Origin: Leishmania infantum JPCM5
Taxonomy: Eukaryota > Euglenozoa > Kinetoplastea > Trypanosomatida > Trypanosomatidae
NCBI RefSeq assembly: GCF_000002875.2
Contig: NC_009416.2
Location: 627,501 to 691,500 of the forward strand
Length of the DNA stretch: 64,000 bases
Direction: 5' to 3'
In this document: positions 1 to 10,873 of the stretch, in pieces
How the letters are laid out: each line of letters starts with the position of its first letter
How positions within the stretch are numbered: the first letter of the stretch is position 1
The notes under the pieces: model-generated
What the model was told of the DNA's origin: nothing
Seen by the model: the letters and a program-made list of their open reading frames with translations, nothing else
Database searches by the model: none
Made by a program: the position numbers and the translations under genes

Positions 1-209
1 TTATGTGTGTGTGTGCCAGACTTGTTCCACACACTACGTACACAACAAAACGAGCAATAAGAAAAAAACCAAAGTTGGCAGAGTTACATAGAAGATGCAG
101 AAGTAACACCTACATATATAGGTAGATAGATCCGCAACGTTAGGTAGTCCCAGTCGCTGCTACGGGCATGGCACGTTGCTCGCACCGTCTTCAGGGATAC
201 GCGCCACCT
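1..209. other. 3' flank of the PIF1 helicase gene
   Basis: This stretch follows the stop codon of the helicase gene in the direction of transcription. It starts with a short TG microsatellite, is A/T-rich up to about position 130, and contains no plausible ORF. It is probably helicase 3' UTR. Confidence 0.5.
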
Positions 210-3023
210 CTACCGAGCTGATTCTCGGCCAAGGTGAGAGGGAAGGTAGAACAACTGTCCCGAAAGCGGCATCGACCTCCATGCCGCCCACGTCTTTGCC
301 GCGGCCTCGACGCCTGGGATGTTTTGGGTGAAGAGCAGCGAGGGCCTGTGCACCGATATCATCCGCGGAGAGAGATTCACAATGCGCAGGTGCTCGAACT
401 TGCGCACGCGACTCGATGCGACGTAAACGAGGTGGTCACACGGAAACATATCGCCGGCGTCAAAGAGCACGGCATGGTCCAGCGTAACGCCTTGGACTTT
501 GTGCACGGTAAACGCGTAGGCCGGTGTCAACGGGATGCAGGCAGCATCCACGGTGAAGCACCAGTCCTGCTTCGTGATCGAAATCGGCAGCGTGATCCAA
601 GGAATCGCGACATCTTTGCCGTCTGCGTCCATCCGCACTACAGGCACCTGCACAGCGCTTGCGGCGCCGCCCGGTCCGTTCCCTGTGGAATACACGGCGA
701 CACGCTCTAGCAGGTTTGCCGGAGTCGCACGCGCCTTCATCTCCTCCGGCAACAGACCCTTACACGCCGAGAACGATCGAAACCCAACCACCCTGCCAAG
801 AGAGCCGTTCACATACTGAAGCGTCAAGTTGCGTAGCAGCATCACACGACACCCGACTTTCAGCAGCTTATCCTGGAGCACGGTATCCTTTCGGATAGCC
901 TGGCGCAAGCTCTCCTGCATAAACGGTTGCAGCCGACGCGTTAGCTGCCGCGCATCCACAGCTTCCACACGCACGAGTTCTCGCGGAAACATAGCACCCA
1001 GTGGCTGCAGGCGAGCGACTGCACGTGCGTACTCCTGAGCGCCATTGAGGTTCCCCGACGTGGCCTTGCCGTTTCGGGCGCTGGGGACTCCAGACCACAT
1101 CTCCAGAACGTTCTTCACAGTGCATCGTCGGTCCTCTGCGATGCAGTGAGTTGCGCCACTGCAGCGCACACACACGGCAGACAAGGATGTGGAGTACGAG
1201 AGCGGTGAGGGGAGGCCGTAGACCTGCACGGAGCCGCGAGGAAAGAGGCAAACCTCCTCCAGGTTACGAGCGACGCCAATCGCCTCCATGTCCCGTAGTC
1301 GCCCTCGCTGCTTGAGCGCACTTCTAGCACTTCCAGTAGGGGAACAGAAACGATAGTGCACAAGCAGTGCGGCTCCCCACTGGCCGCCGTCGTCGGCATC
1401 TTCTTGTCTCTGCCCTGTTGTAGTACCAAAGGTAGGCGGGCGCATCGCCTCTGTCATGGTGAGCTGCGTTGGAAAAAGTCGCTCCTCTCCCTCCAGCTCC
1501 AACATCTTGCGGTCGTTGTAGTTCTTGACAGCCCCCTTGGTCGGTAAAAGGCGCACGGCATCCTCGACCGCCGCGTTCAGAAAACCGGAGCGCGACAGTC
1601 GATAGGGAAGCCTGCCCTGCCGCAGGCGATTCAAGTCGGCGGCGAACCGTTGATCCTGCTGGCGCTGTGGTTCTCGAAGCTGCACATGAAGGAGATAGTG
1701 AGTGAAGCACCAGCTCTCAAACATGGGCTTGTCATAGTACCACAGGTCGCAGCGGCGGCCCTTCCCGGCGCTACAATGAGAAGCACGGGAGACTCGTTTC
1801 CTTTTGCTGTGTTTGGCAGCCGATGCGCTCTCTACCTCAGACGCGGCCGCGTCGACGGCGGTGCGGCACGACTTCTCTGCCGCCTCAACGGGGATCGTGG
1901 CCTCGTCTGCGGACGGCTGCGCATCGTCGCTCTCAGGACTGACGCACTGGCAGACGATGCAGTCGTCGTCTTTGTTGGGCCTTCCGTCACCAACTTGACG
2001 GTACCGCCGCCGCCTGCCGAAAGGGGCGCCGACCGAGGCGAACGGCGTGAGTTGCAGAAAGTCGCCGGAGAGAATCATCTGCAAACCCCCGAACGGCTGA
2101 CTGGCGTCACGCCCTGCCATGCGACGGGCGGCCCGCTCAAAAGACTCAAGCACCCCCGCGTGAAGCATGGAAACCTCGTCGATGACCACTACGTCCACCT
2201 CCGCGAGGACCCCGGTGTTTCTGAATCGCAGTCGACGCGGGTGTCCGAGTTTGTCGACCGAGGACCCTGTTGCGAAGTCGTCTACGACCACCTCTTCCTC
2301 GATTCCTTCACCATCGCCGCCCCCGCTCTCTTGACCGTCGTCGATGTCGAAGGCGGCATCCGTGGGTGGCGGCTGCGTCGACAGGTCCGTCATATCATCT
2401 GGGGTGGGTAGAGGCACGCCAAAGGTGCTGTGAAAAGTGTTGCCACCGATGTTCAACGCGGCGATACCGGTGGAAGCCGTGATGGCGATGCGGTATCCCT
2501 GTGCCGTCAGTTTCGCTGCGATGGCGCGCAATAGGTGCGACTTGCCGGTCCCCGCCTCGCCCCCAATGAACAGCGATGCACCTTGGCACGCCAAGTCGCA
2601 CACAGTGGCTTGCTCCCGTGTCAGCAGAGATTCCGTTACTGCTTTGTCTTTCGCCGGCAAAAACACAACGTCGGAGGCCGTGCTCGCCCCTGTCAGATCA
2701 GCAGCACCGGCAACGTCAAATCCACTGCGGCGCTCCATCTCCCCTTTCTTCGCCATTGACTGTGATCCACTGTTCTGCGAACGGCACTTTGTCCAATGCT
2801 CACTGCATCCGGTACGCTGTGCAGCCGCAGACCTGAACGCGTCCGGGGTCGAAGCACCCGTTGGGAATTGCGGAGCCCCACACCGGGGCGGTAGCGGCGG
2901 TGCATTCTCCCAGTGAACAGTTGCGGTGGCGGAGGTAGCGGCTGCGCTTCCCTTCACGCGCGTCTCGACTTTTTGTGTGAACTTTTTCTGCGCTATTCCG
3001 CACCGGATCGAGCGGCACCGCAT
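210..3023 (-). CDS. PIF1: PIF1-family DNA helicase, probably mitochondrial
   Basis: This is a superfamily 1B 5'-3' DNA helicase of about 937 residues. Visible motifs, in order, are Walker A GGEAGTGKS (154-162), motif Ia ASTGIAALNIGG (183-194) with a following FHSTFG, Walker B VVVIDEVSML (278-287), motif III LSGDFLQL (318-325), motif V VHKVQG (840-845) and motif VI VYVASSR (867-873). The key Lys, Asp-Glu and Arg residues are present. An acidic Gly/Glu-rich insert (about 224-250) separates motif Ia from Walker B, and a large low-complexity insert follows motif III. I chose the ATG at 3023 because it is the first one after a T9 tract and CAG on the minus strand. It yields an Arg/Lys-rich, acid-poor N-terminus typical of mitochondrial import; trypanosomatids have several mitochondrial PIF1 paralogues. 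The alternative start at 2756 gives 848 residues with the whole helicase core. Which paralogue it is cannot be decided here. Confidence 0.93.
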   Translation of the reverse strand: MRCRSIRCGIAQKKFTQKVETRVKGSAAATSATATVHWENAPPLPPRCGAPQFPTGASTPDAFRSAAAQRTGCSEHWTKCRSQNSGSQSMAKKGEMERRSGFDVAGAADLTGASTASDVVFLPAKDKAVTESLLTREQATVCDLACQGASLFIGGEAGTGKSHLLRAIAAKLTAQGYRIAITASTGIAALNIGGNTFHSTFGVPLPTPDDMTDLSTQPPPTDAAFDIDDGQESGGGDGEGIEEEVVVDDFATGSSVDKLGHPRRLRFRNTGVLAEVDVVVIDEVSMLHAGVLESFERAARRMAGRDASQPFGGLQMILSGDFLQLTPFASVGAPFGRRRRYRQVGDGRPNKDDDCIVCQCVSPESDDAQPSADEATIPVEAAEKSCRTAVDAAASEVESASAAKHSKRKRVSRASHCSAGKGRRCDLWYYDKPMFESWCFTHYLLHVQLREPQRQQDQRFAADLNRLRQGRLPYRLSRSGFLNAAVEDAVRLLPTKGAVKNYNDRKMLELEGEERLFPTQLTMTEAMRPPTFGTTTGQRQEDADDGGQWGAALLVHYRFCSPTGSARSALKQRGRLRDMEAIGVARNLEEVCLFPRGSVQVYGLPSPLSYSTSLSAVCVRCSGATHCIAEDRRCTVKNVLEMWSGVPSARNGKATSGNLNGAQEYARAVARLQPLGAMFPRELVRVEAVDARQLTRRLQPFMQESLRQAIRKDTVLQDKLLKVGCRVMLLRNLTLQYVNGSLGRVVGFRSFSACKGLLPEEMKARATPANLLERVAVYSTGNGPGGAASAVQVPVVRMDADGKDVAIPWITLPISITKQDWCFTVDAACIPLTPAYAFTVHKVQGVTLDHAVLFDAGDMFPCDHLVYVASSRVRKFEHLRIVNLSPRMISVHRPSLLFTQNIPGVEAAAKTWAAWRSMPLSGQLFYLPSHLGRESAR

Positions 3024-4016
3024 CGAAAAAAAAAACGAAGAGAGTTGTGCGAGTAAGGGTTCTGATAAAAAAAAAGAGTTCACCGTCGAACCAAGGAGGT
3101 CGCCCTCTCTGCCTGAGCAGCGGCGTTCGGTTCCAGCGACCCTCAACGCCTGTGTTGGCCTTGTCTGTGCGTGTAGGTGCCAGTGCAGAATCGTAGTCAA
3201 GAGTGGAGCACAGAGTGGCAACGATGATACGAGAGAGTGCAATGGATGAGAGGTGGTGGTGGTGGGGATACAAAAAAGCAAGTGCGAAAGGAGAGCAGCG
3301 CCGCCCTGAGGAGGGAGGCGCACGTAGACATGCCCACACACATACACAAAGCAAGAGGAGCGGGGAGTGGCGGAGCAGCCAGTCCCCGCAAAAGAAGCGC
3401 TCACAAACATGTGCACAACACACCGAGCGGCCGAGAATTGCGGATCGCTTCGCTGGAGGTGAGTGCTTGGATGGTGCGGCGGCATCCGTCGCTGGGCTGC
3501 ACGGCTTTCACTGATGTGCTGTACGCACGTCAACGCTCTTCTCCTTTTGTATCGTCTCGCAAGACTACAAAAACGCACAGCTCCGTCTCTCATCGCGTGC
3601 GGGCGTCGGTGCCTACGGCAAAGGGTACCGACGCGTGCCCGCTTTGGTCTCTAGGGGACGGGCCGGGGAGGAGGAGGGGGGGGGGCGGACGCCGTCGTCG
3701 TTGCGACCCTCCCCCCGCTCCCTCCCCCCACCCCCCACCCAAAAAAAGAAAAGGAAACGGTGGGCACCAAAAGTGAATGCGGATCTATTTATCCAAAACA
3801 ACAGTAAAAGAAGAACACACACAGCGCGAACGTCCAGCGGCGGCGGGGCGAAGATGCACGCCACACGACAGCATTGCCGGCACGGCGCGAGCGGCGTGAT
3901 AAAAGACACGGCGATGGTGTCCTCCTGACATCATGAAGCAAAGGAGGACGTCTATGAAAAGCACTGAATGACAAGCCCAGGAGGCCAAGAGGCACAAGAA
4001 ACAGCTGCGTTTTCGC
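3024..4016. other. Spacer between the 668-aa orphan and PIF1
   Basis: No convincing ORF was found. Short ORFs of both strands here translate low-complexity purine or pyrimidine runs. A GGT run near 3250, a G-run near 3676-3686 and C-runs near 3715-3740 occur. It should hold the 3' UTR of the upstream orphan and the PIF1 splice acceptor. Confidence 0.6.
3061..3078 (-). promoter_or_regulatory. Candidate trans-splice acceptor for PIF1
   Basis: On the minus strand a nine-T tract (3075-3067) is followed by CAG, with the AG at 3063-3062. No ATG occurs between that AG and the in-frame ATG at 3023. A second T10 tract (3035-3026) sits just before that ATG. If it drives splicing to the CAG near 2988 instead, the long start would be lost. 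Confidence 0.45.
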
Positions 4017-6023
4017 TTACACATCCATGAAGCGAAGCACCGGTGGCGGGGGTGCGAACTCGGCGTTTCGTGACCGCGCAGAGACCGTGACGCGCTGATA
4101 GGATGGGATGTCCTGGCGCTGCTCCTCGGCGACCAGGGAGTGTAAGGACTGCCGAAGCAGTTTCAGCTGGCGGTGCTCCTCGGCTGTCACGTACAAGCGG
4201 TGGCAGCGCACAGGTGGGAGCCGGTACTCCTCCGTGTCGCCCTCAGAGTCGATGAGCCCGCGCATTCGCAGAAGGGCAAACAGCTCCGCACCGGTGACGG
4301 GGCAGAGAATAGTAGCCTCCACGTTCAGAGAAATCGGCTTTGGTCGTGCAGCTGCCTTCGGCGCTGACTTGCGTGACCTGGCAGCCGTGGACGTACTCCC
4401 CTCCCGCGTCGCAGGCCAGCGCGCCGCTGATGTTGACGACGGCGCGTGCCGAGACCCGGAGCGTCGCGGCGCTGAGGAGACACGATGCTGACTCGATGCA
4501 GTCGTCCGCCCACTCCTCCCTCGATCACCTTGTACGCGCCCTGCCATCGCTGCCTCAGGTGACCGACGGTACTCGCGCGAGCTCACCCGCTGTTCCCCGG
4601 CGGTTGGGTCGAAGTGCGCATCGCTTGACGGCATCCGTGAGGTCCTGAGGTGATGAGCGGTCGGGTCGCGGAAGACGCCACGCGGCGCATTCGCCGTGCC
4701 TGCTTTGGTGGATTGCGCGCCGCACCGCGACCACTGCCATTCGCGCGACACCGCCGTCGTCTCGTCGCCGTCGCCTGCTACAGAGTCATGTAGAAACCCA
4801 TGAGTAAAGAGCCGAGTCTCGCTCGCATTTTCGGTGGCAGGCTCCGCGGCCGCCGGGAGCACTTCCACATCCACCGAGGAGTCACCTTGATCATGCTGGC
4901 ACCACGACGATGTCGGTGGGAGTGGGGCAGTGTCGTGCGAGAAAGAGTCATCCTCGCCCGGCGAGCGCGTCGGGGTGGCCGTTTCAGCGCGCGTGCCCGG
5001 TGGTGGCCGAGGTGAAGGACTTGAATCGTCAGCATCACTCACCGCACGAGACTCGGTGAGGCCTCTGTGAGGAAGCTCTTCCCGGGGCGCTGTTGCGTCA
5101 TCACTCACGGCAGACTCGGCGGGAGCCCCTCTCGTTGATAACGGCACGACGGAGTGAGGAGAGGAAGTCGTGAGCTGCATCATCTTCTGCCGCAACCGCT
5201 CCTGTACGACGCGGAAGGCATCAAAAGAGGTCGCCTCATCGGCAAGCATCGTGCCAACGATCGTGGCGTCGGCTGCTGTGATGCGCGACTCCTCGCGAGG
5301 AGTGTTCTGTGGCGTGCATCCTTCGCCATTGCGGGGGGTCAGATTCACCGTGTTCGCGGCGAGTGACGCCGTGGGTCGGCGAGGGCTTGGAAACCGCTCT
5401 GGAAACCCACACGAATGCGAACCGGCAACGCCACACGCCATGAATGGAACGGGCGAAGAATCCATGTTATCTTGTCCTGCGTTGACAGCGAAGGCTCCGG
5501 GGGAAACCGTGGCAGGGGCTTTGGGCACCGAGCTTGGCAGACCACCCCTGAAGCGTACGATGTCGTTTGTTACGCCAGCCTCTGACAAGGAGCCGGAAGC
5601 GTGGTGCCGTGCAAGCTGCAGCATCGCATTCACTCCAGGTCCAGGCTTCGCTGCACAGGTGCGTGTGATGAAGGCTGGCGGGCTGCTCGTGTCGAAGTGG
5701 TGACCAAAAGCAGCATCCTTTCTTGGGGCGCTGTGCACTTGATTCACGTCGCGTTCGCTGATACCATCTGTGCGCGGCACTTGACTCTTGCTCGTGACTG
5801 GCCTTGAGATAGGCGCCGACGATGGCGGTGTAGACGTGGAAGCTATCGGCTTTGTGGCCGCGGGTGCCGCCGAAGAGCCTACTGCTCTCGCCTCCATAAA
5901 GTAGCGATGCTCGAAAACGCGACGCTGCTGCTGCTGTTCCTCTTCCCGTTCTTCGACGGTGTGGCATAGGCTCGACAGGCGAGCTCGCATCGCGCTCATA
6001 CGGGTCTCGAAAGCGTCGCTCAT
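4017..6023 (-). CDS. Hypothetical protein, mostly disordered, 668 aa
   Basis: I do not recognise this protein. The ATG at 6023 is the first in-frame ATG; the frame extends upstream only with a GTG codon. The first about 45 residues form a likely coiled coil with a glutamine run (EEREEEQQQQRR). Residues of roughly 50-550 are rich in Ser, Pro, Thr and Ala and look disordered. The last about 100 residues look more ordered, starting near ATILCPVTGAELFALLRMRG, followed by a charged helical stretch and a proline run before the C-terminal VLRFMDV. Such an architecture, a small coiled coil plus one short conserved end, is common in kinetoplastid cytoskeletal or scaffold proteins. That is only a comparison, and no catalytic motif is visible. 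Confidence 0.85.
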   Translation of the reverse strand: MSDAFETRMSAMRARLSSLCHTVEEREEEQQQQRRVFEHRYFMEARAVGSSAAPAATKPIASTSTPPSSAPISRPVTSKSQVPRTDGISERDVNQVHSAPRKDAAFGHHFDTSSPPAFITRTCAAKPGPGVNAMLQLARHHASGSLSEAGVTNDIVRFRGGLPSSVPKAPATVSPGAFAVNAGQDNMDSSPVPFMACGVAGSHSCGFPERFPSPRRPTASLAANTVNLTPRNGEGCTPQNTPREESRITAADATIVGTMLADEATSFDAFRVVQERLRQKMMQLTTSSPHSVVPLSTRGAPAESAVSDDATAPREELPHRGLTESRAVSDADDSSPSPRPPPGTRAETATPTRSPGEDDSFSHDTAPLPPTSSWCQHDQGDSSVDVEVLPAAAEPATENASETRLFTHGFLHDSVAGDGDETTAVSREWQWSRCGAQSTKAGTANAPRGVFRDPTAHHLRTSRMPSSDAHFDPTAGEQRVSSREYRRSPEAAMAGRVQGDRGRSGRTTASSQHRVSSAPRRSGSRHAPSSTSAARWPATREGSTSTAARSRKSAPKAAARPKPISLNVEATILCPVTGAELFALLRMRGLIDSEGDTEEYRLPPVRCHRLYVTAEEHRQLKLLRQSLHSLVAEEQRQDIPSYQRVTVSARSRNAEFAPPPPVLRFMDV

Positions 6024-9000
6024 GGTGAGGCACACAAGGAATGAGGCGCACCCATACGCGTCCAGTCTGCGGTCGCGAGAAGAATCAGCCCGAGAAGCAG
6101 AACGATCTAAAAAGAAGCGTCTCCCTCAGTAGTCTGCTTTCGCCCTCTGCATCTGCGTAGCCTGGAATATGGGCAGTAGTGCGAGACGCGTGGAAAGGGA
6201 TGGTTGAGAATGCAGCAGTTCAGAAACAGCAAAGAAAAAGGGACACGCAGAAAGAGAGACAGAGAGAGAGAGCCACCGAAGAATACGGAGGAGGAGCCGG
6301 GGTAAGGACTAGATGAGTAGCGCACTAACTACCTTCATCCCCTACGCCACCCTCTCCTGTACTGAAGACCACGGGCAGCTTGATCAAGCAATGGCGTTAG
6401 GCATGTCGCCGCAAAAAGGAGGAGAATGGCACTCTACCCTCCCCCGCCCTATTCCTACTGCAGTTACAGCAGCACACACCACGCATAAACCCCACCCACC
6501 GGCGTCACTTCGCCATTCGACATTTTTATTTTTATTTTTCTTTCCGCTGTTCAAAATCTGAATGGCCCCCACCCCCGAATAAAAGAAAAGGAATCAGCGA
6601 AAGCTCTACACACGGTGTATATGCGACTTAGCTAACGAGTAATATGAAGGCGACCGGTCACACAAGCGCACACCCAGGAGAGACCGACAAGTAACGTGTT
6701 CAGCACGTGAGCAAAACATCACACAATGAGAAGGTCCATCGAACGCGGTTGCGCTTCTCACCGAAGTTTCCCCGGCTTCAGCTTTCTCCTCCGTGCCTCC
6801 AACGCATGTGAGCGTGTGCGGGTGTGCGTGCTTGAGCGTCGCTCCGGCGGTGGTTCATCCGGAACCCCGAAAGAGCATCGCGTATAAAGAAAACTTTACA
6901 AGGTAAAATAAAAAGAAAAAGGCTGAAGGAGAAGCCGCACACCCGAAGCAACAACAACAATGTTATGTGCGCCCCCCCCCCCAGATGTGCCCTACGAAAA
7001 TCCACGCGTCCGCCTCCTCTCCCTCCTCATCTGTCCCCAGCTTCGGTGAACAGAACAAGAGACGCAGACGCCGAGGTTACGGCACACGTGCACAAATATG
7101 GGCGACGGCACGCTCACAACACTCCAGAGCGCAATGGACCGATTCCTCCAACATTACGAATGTGTGCCCTCACTCATGATGGAAGATCGAGCAGAGAGAC
7201 GGGGCACACAGGCCACTGCACCTGTTGCGTCTCTTCTCACGACCTGGTTGTCTTGGATGTGATATTGAGATGAGACGCAACACAGAAACAACAAGCTCCC
7301 ACACGCGATCGAGGCTGAGCGTGAATGAGCCACGCGCACGACCGGGGCACACACGCACACACACGCACAGGGCCGCGGAATGCGGACGGACCCAAAAAAG
7401 AGCAGGTAGGCTGTGAAAACGTCCACAACAGGAGAAACGGTTCCACGATACACAGCTACATCGTACATCGAACGAGGGTGACGACGGGATGCCAGCAGAC
7501 AGTCGCCAGGAAACATGCATTAATGCATACTCCAGTATCTGTCGCTGTATGCACGCGCCCGTCCGATGTGTGCGTTTTCTGCGCCCATGTGCAAATCCAC
7601 GAAGGCCCGTACCACTGAAAGCTAAGCGAAACAAAAAAAAAACGGGAGGACAGACGAAAAGAAAGAAAGAAGCCCATCGCCGGCCTGTACCTCCTCGCCA
7701 GGTGCGGTGTATAGGCTGGACGGATCCGCTGTTGGCGCGCCAGAAACGAAGAGAAGCGCGAAGAGACAGAATCCTAAAGGCGTGAAGAATGAGCCAGCAC
7801 CGCCCCGCTTTACCGATTCATCAGCAGCGAGCGCAGAGGAAAGGCAAAAGGGGATAAAGACAAATATAGCAGAAGGCGATGGTCCAGCTTGCTCAATCAA
7901 CCGCGGTAGAGCCGGGTAGCCTCGATGGAATGCTTCACGCATTCCGTTTTTCTTTTGGGTATTTATTATACTCTAAATCCACGAAATACGTATTAGGTAG
8001 ACCTTTCTCGACATCTTCACGTAAGAGCTCCTGTCCTTCGTTTTTTTTGTCTTTGCCAGCATGAAGCACCGCCTTCCCCAATTACACGTGTGCGTACATG
8101 TCGCTCTGCCTCGCTGTGCTTGTGGGGGGAGATAAAGAGAGGCAAGGCTGGGTGGGTGGGTGCTCGCCTGTGGAGGCGAGGAATCAGAGGCACGGAAGGC
8201 GCTGAGGCAGAGCCGACCCCCGTTCCCATTTTCCACTTTTCACTTTACGCTTGCAGCATTGAATTCATTCGGATTCAAAACAAGACACACACACGCACAC
8301 GAAAGCAAAACAGAAAAAAAAAATACAAAAAGCGCTGCCGTCTTTCTTTTTCCCCCCATCCCGTTTTTACGTGCCCACTTCGTCTCGCTGGCGCAAGCGT
8401 GTGTCGCTCCTTTCATGCGTCGCCCTATCCTCGGCCTCCCGCGTATCTTTCACATCTTCTGCATCAAGTGTGAATACTTCTCCGTTTATCAACGTGAGAA
8501 AGACGCAGAGGCCGACCGGGGGGCCGAGATGGAAGAAAGAAGAAAGAGGGTGTGTAACACGGAGGGCCGTACGCGCAGGCACAGAGTGCGTCCTTTATTC
8601 AATAGCATGCACACGCGTCTATGTTGTGTCTGTGTACAGAAGAGAGTGCAGAGCCGCCTGCCCTTACAGCTTCCTCAACACACCTGGTGGAAACATGCAG
8701 GGGGGTGGATAGCGTGGGGTGGGGGGGGGGGGCTTACTCTCAAGGCACGGACAGTGAAAGCAACGCGAGAAAACCATAAGGCCGTTGCGAATCCTTCTCG
8801 AGCAAACATGAAACTACAGATACAGCTGACAGTTGAAGCGATCGCTTTCACTGAACACGGGAACCGAGCACACACACACAAAACAAGAAATATCACTCGT
8901 CCTCATCCCTCGATAGCGCCGCACCGCGGTGGCCCGATCAAAAGCCACCACGACAGCGAAACAGAGCAAGCAAAGGAAGGACGCTTTCACATCTGTGCTT

Positions 9001-9997
9001 CCCCCGAATGGAGCCGTGCACTCGCTGGCGGGCGAACGAAAGGAGGGGGGAGGGGCAGGTAAGAAGCGAGAGAGCGCGAGGGCTCGTCGTCCGCACTCGC
9101 GGTCCACGAAACGGCGCTGCCACTGTACATCTTGGCCATCGGGACGGGGCGCTGGTCAGAGAGCTGAGAGTGACAGAAGAGGGTCAGAAGGGCGTGAGAG
9201 GGGTGGGGATGTGATGACGATGTGTCTGCACATTATGGAGAAAGGGACGGAGAAACGTGAGGCGCAGGGGGTGGCGACGTGAGCAGATGAGATCAACGCA
9301 AGAGAAACGGAGCACACAAGGGAGATCCGAGTTGGTTTTTTGGTGGAGGGGGTGGCGTGGGCGAGGTCACCCCACCCCCACACAGACACCCGCACACCAC
9401 TTATCATGTGCGAAGACTCGGGCCGAAAAAGCCGAACTCACCAACGGGCCAACGCGAGAAAGAAAGAGGAGAACAATCGAAAACAGCCAGAAACACGAGT
9501 CGCGAGGACAGAAAGAGAAAAGGGAGAGCAACGGGGAGAGAGAGACGACGTGAAAGCAGGAAAGAGGGAGAGGGAGCTCGGGGAAAAGGGTGAAGTCGAG
9601 AGATAAAGCCAAAACAAAGGAACGGAGGAGAAGAGACACAGAGAGACAGCAAGAGATCGGAGGTAGGACGTGCCGAGCCACACGTACGTCAACGAGAAAA
9701 CCGCATGGAGGTGAGGAAGACGAGCGACAGAGAGCAAAAACTGGGGTCATTTCGTGCATCAAGCCACTATACGAGTGCGCGGAAAGGAGCCAGACGTATT
9801 TATGCCTCTGTGTGTGTGTGTGTGTGATAAAAGTGGCAGCAAGCGGCCTCGCGTGCGAAGACACACGAGGCCACATGCTGAAAAATGACCACACACACAC
9901 ACACATACGAACACATGCAAGAAAAAAAAGAATACAAACACAAACGAAAGAAGAACGGAGCGCCCGTCAAGCAGCAGGCCTTTTCGCTCGACAGCCG
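6024..9997. other. Long 4 kb non-coding spacer
   Basis: No credible gene was found on either strand. All ORFs here are low complexity (His/Thr from CA repeats, Arg/Lys/Glu from purine runs). A purine run near 6225-6275 reads as a polypyrimidine tract on the minus strand and is the likely splice signal for the 668-aa orphan. Other contents are a C-run (about 6970-6980), a 14-bp perfect palindrome (7515-7528), a G12 tract (8721-8732), a long purine-rich block (about 9430-9720) and CA/TG microsatellites near 9800-9905. Most of it is probably the 3' UTR of the NYN-like gene. Confidence 0.6.
8721..8732 (+). repeat. G12 homopolymer
   Basis: Twelve consecutive G on the plus strand, embedded in a G-rich stretch starting near 8701. 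On the transcribed RNA this is a C-run. No function is implied. Confidence 0.9.
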
Positions 9998-10873
9998 TCA
10001 CACATCGCTATCGTTGCAGCTGCCGGTCGCCCCGACGTCATGCAAAGTACCGCGAAGACGATTGCACAGTGACCGCCACACCGGCACAAAACGCTTGTCC
10101 ATGTCGTCCACGTTTATCACCGTCAGCTTATCTGACATCTCATCCTCGTTGTGCCGGCGCGACTTCATGCCGAGCAGCCGGCGGCTGCGGTAGATTTCGT
10201 TAATGAGCTTCACGTCCCCTGTCAGGAGCACTGTCTCCATACCTTGAAGCGCCTGCAGCACGCGATGCATGACATTATCAGCTGCTTGCGTTTGGCCGCC
10301 GCACGGCGTGAAGAACACCTGCTGCTTGCTCACCAAGATTTCCCAGATGGAGCGCTTGGTGGTGCCGGCAGCATTCACGGACACGGCGCGATTCGGCAGC
10401 GGCTCGCAGACAGTCTGCTCGCTCGGCCACGCGCGATGATGGCGTGTGAAGCACGAGCCGAAAAAGCTCCACACAAGCACGTGATCGAGCAGTTCAACGT
10501 CCGGGTACGGCGGGATGGACTTGAACTGATTGAAACCAAAGTTATCAAGGTCGACGAGGACGATGACGGGGGATATATTCGGCTGTGCACGCATCTCCGA
10601 GTACCGCGAGAGCACACGAAGCGTCTCACACTGAATGCAGTGGCAATCCTTTGACATCCACGCGTCGCCGCTCATGAAGTGAGCGTCATGGCGTGCGTCC
10701 TTGTCGTCGCACGCGCCGGCCACAATGCTGAAGCCCTCCTCACCTGGGCGATGGAACCTCACAAACGCCTTGCCGCCTTCTACCGCATCGGCTACGTTCT
10801 CGGCCACCAAGCGATCATCCTCATGCGATGCGCAGGAGACATCTACGTCATCGAAGGAAATTTCCTTGAACAT
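9998..10873 (-). CDS. Candidate NYN/PIN-like nuclease-fold protein, 291 aa
   Basis: There is no certain assignment, but the residue pattern resembles the NYN branch of PIN-like RNases. A beta-strand ends in VIVLVDLDNF with Asp108 and Asp110. It is followed by a second strand (VLVWSFFG), then QAADNVMHRVLQAL with Asp199 on a predicted helix, then VLLTGDVKLINEIYR with Asp220. NYN proteins have the same order: an N-terminal Asp, a helix Asp, and a strand ending in a (S/T)GD motif. A cysteine cluster CHCIQC lies upstream, with nearby His residues, and could bind zinc. The ATG at 10873 is the first in-frame ATG; further upstream the frame opens only with a GTG codon, so the hydrophobic-looking extension is probably not translated. 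If the fold is right, the protein may act on RNA. The substrate and location are unknown. Confidence 0.8.
   Translation of the reverse strand: MFKEISFDDVDVSCASHEDDRLVAENVADAVEGGKAFVRFHRPGEEGFSIVAGACDDKDARHDAHFMSGDAWMSKDCHCIQCETLRVLSRYSEMRAQPNISPVIVLVDLDNFGFNQFKSIPPYPDVELLDHVLVWSFFGSCFTRHHRAWPSEQTVCEPLPNRAVSVNAAGTTKRSIWEILVSKQQVFFTPCGGQTQAADNVMHRVLQALQGMETVLLTGDVKLINEIYRSRRLLGMKSRRHNEDEMSDKLTVINVDDMDKRFVPVWRSLCNRLRGTLHDVGATGSCNDSDV

Noticed and set aside
1650..2411. 253-codon plus-strand ORF
   Set aside because: It lies fully inside the PIF1 gene in antisense and is explained by the high GC content of that coding region.
7515..7528. 14-bp perfect palindrome
   Set aside because: Short A/T-rich palindromes arise easily by chance; no paired site or repeat context supports a function.
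8160..9062. 300-codon plus-strand ORF in the long spacer
   Set aside because: It runs against the uniform minus-strand gene direction, and its translation is low complexity from CA repeats and purine runs with no recognisable domain.
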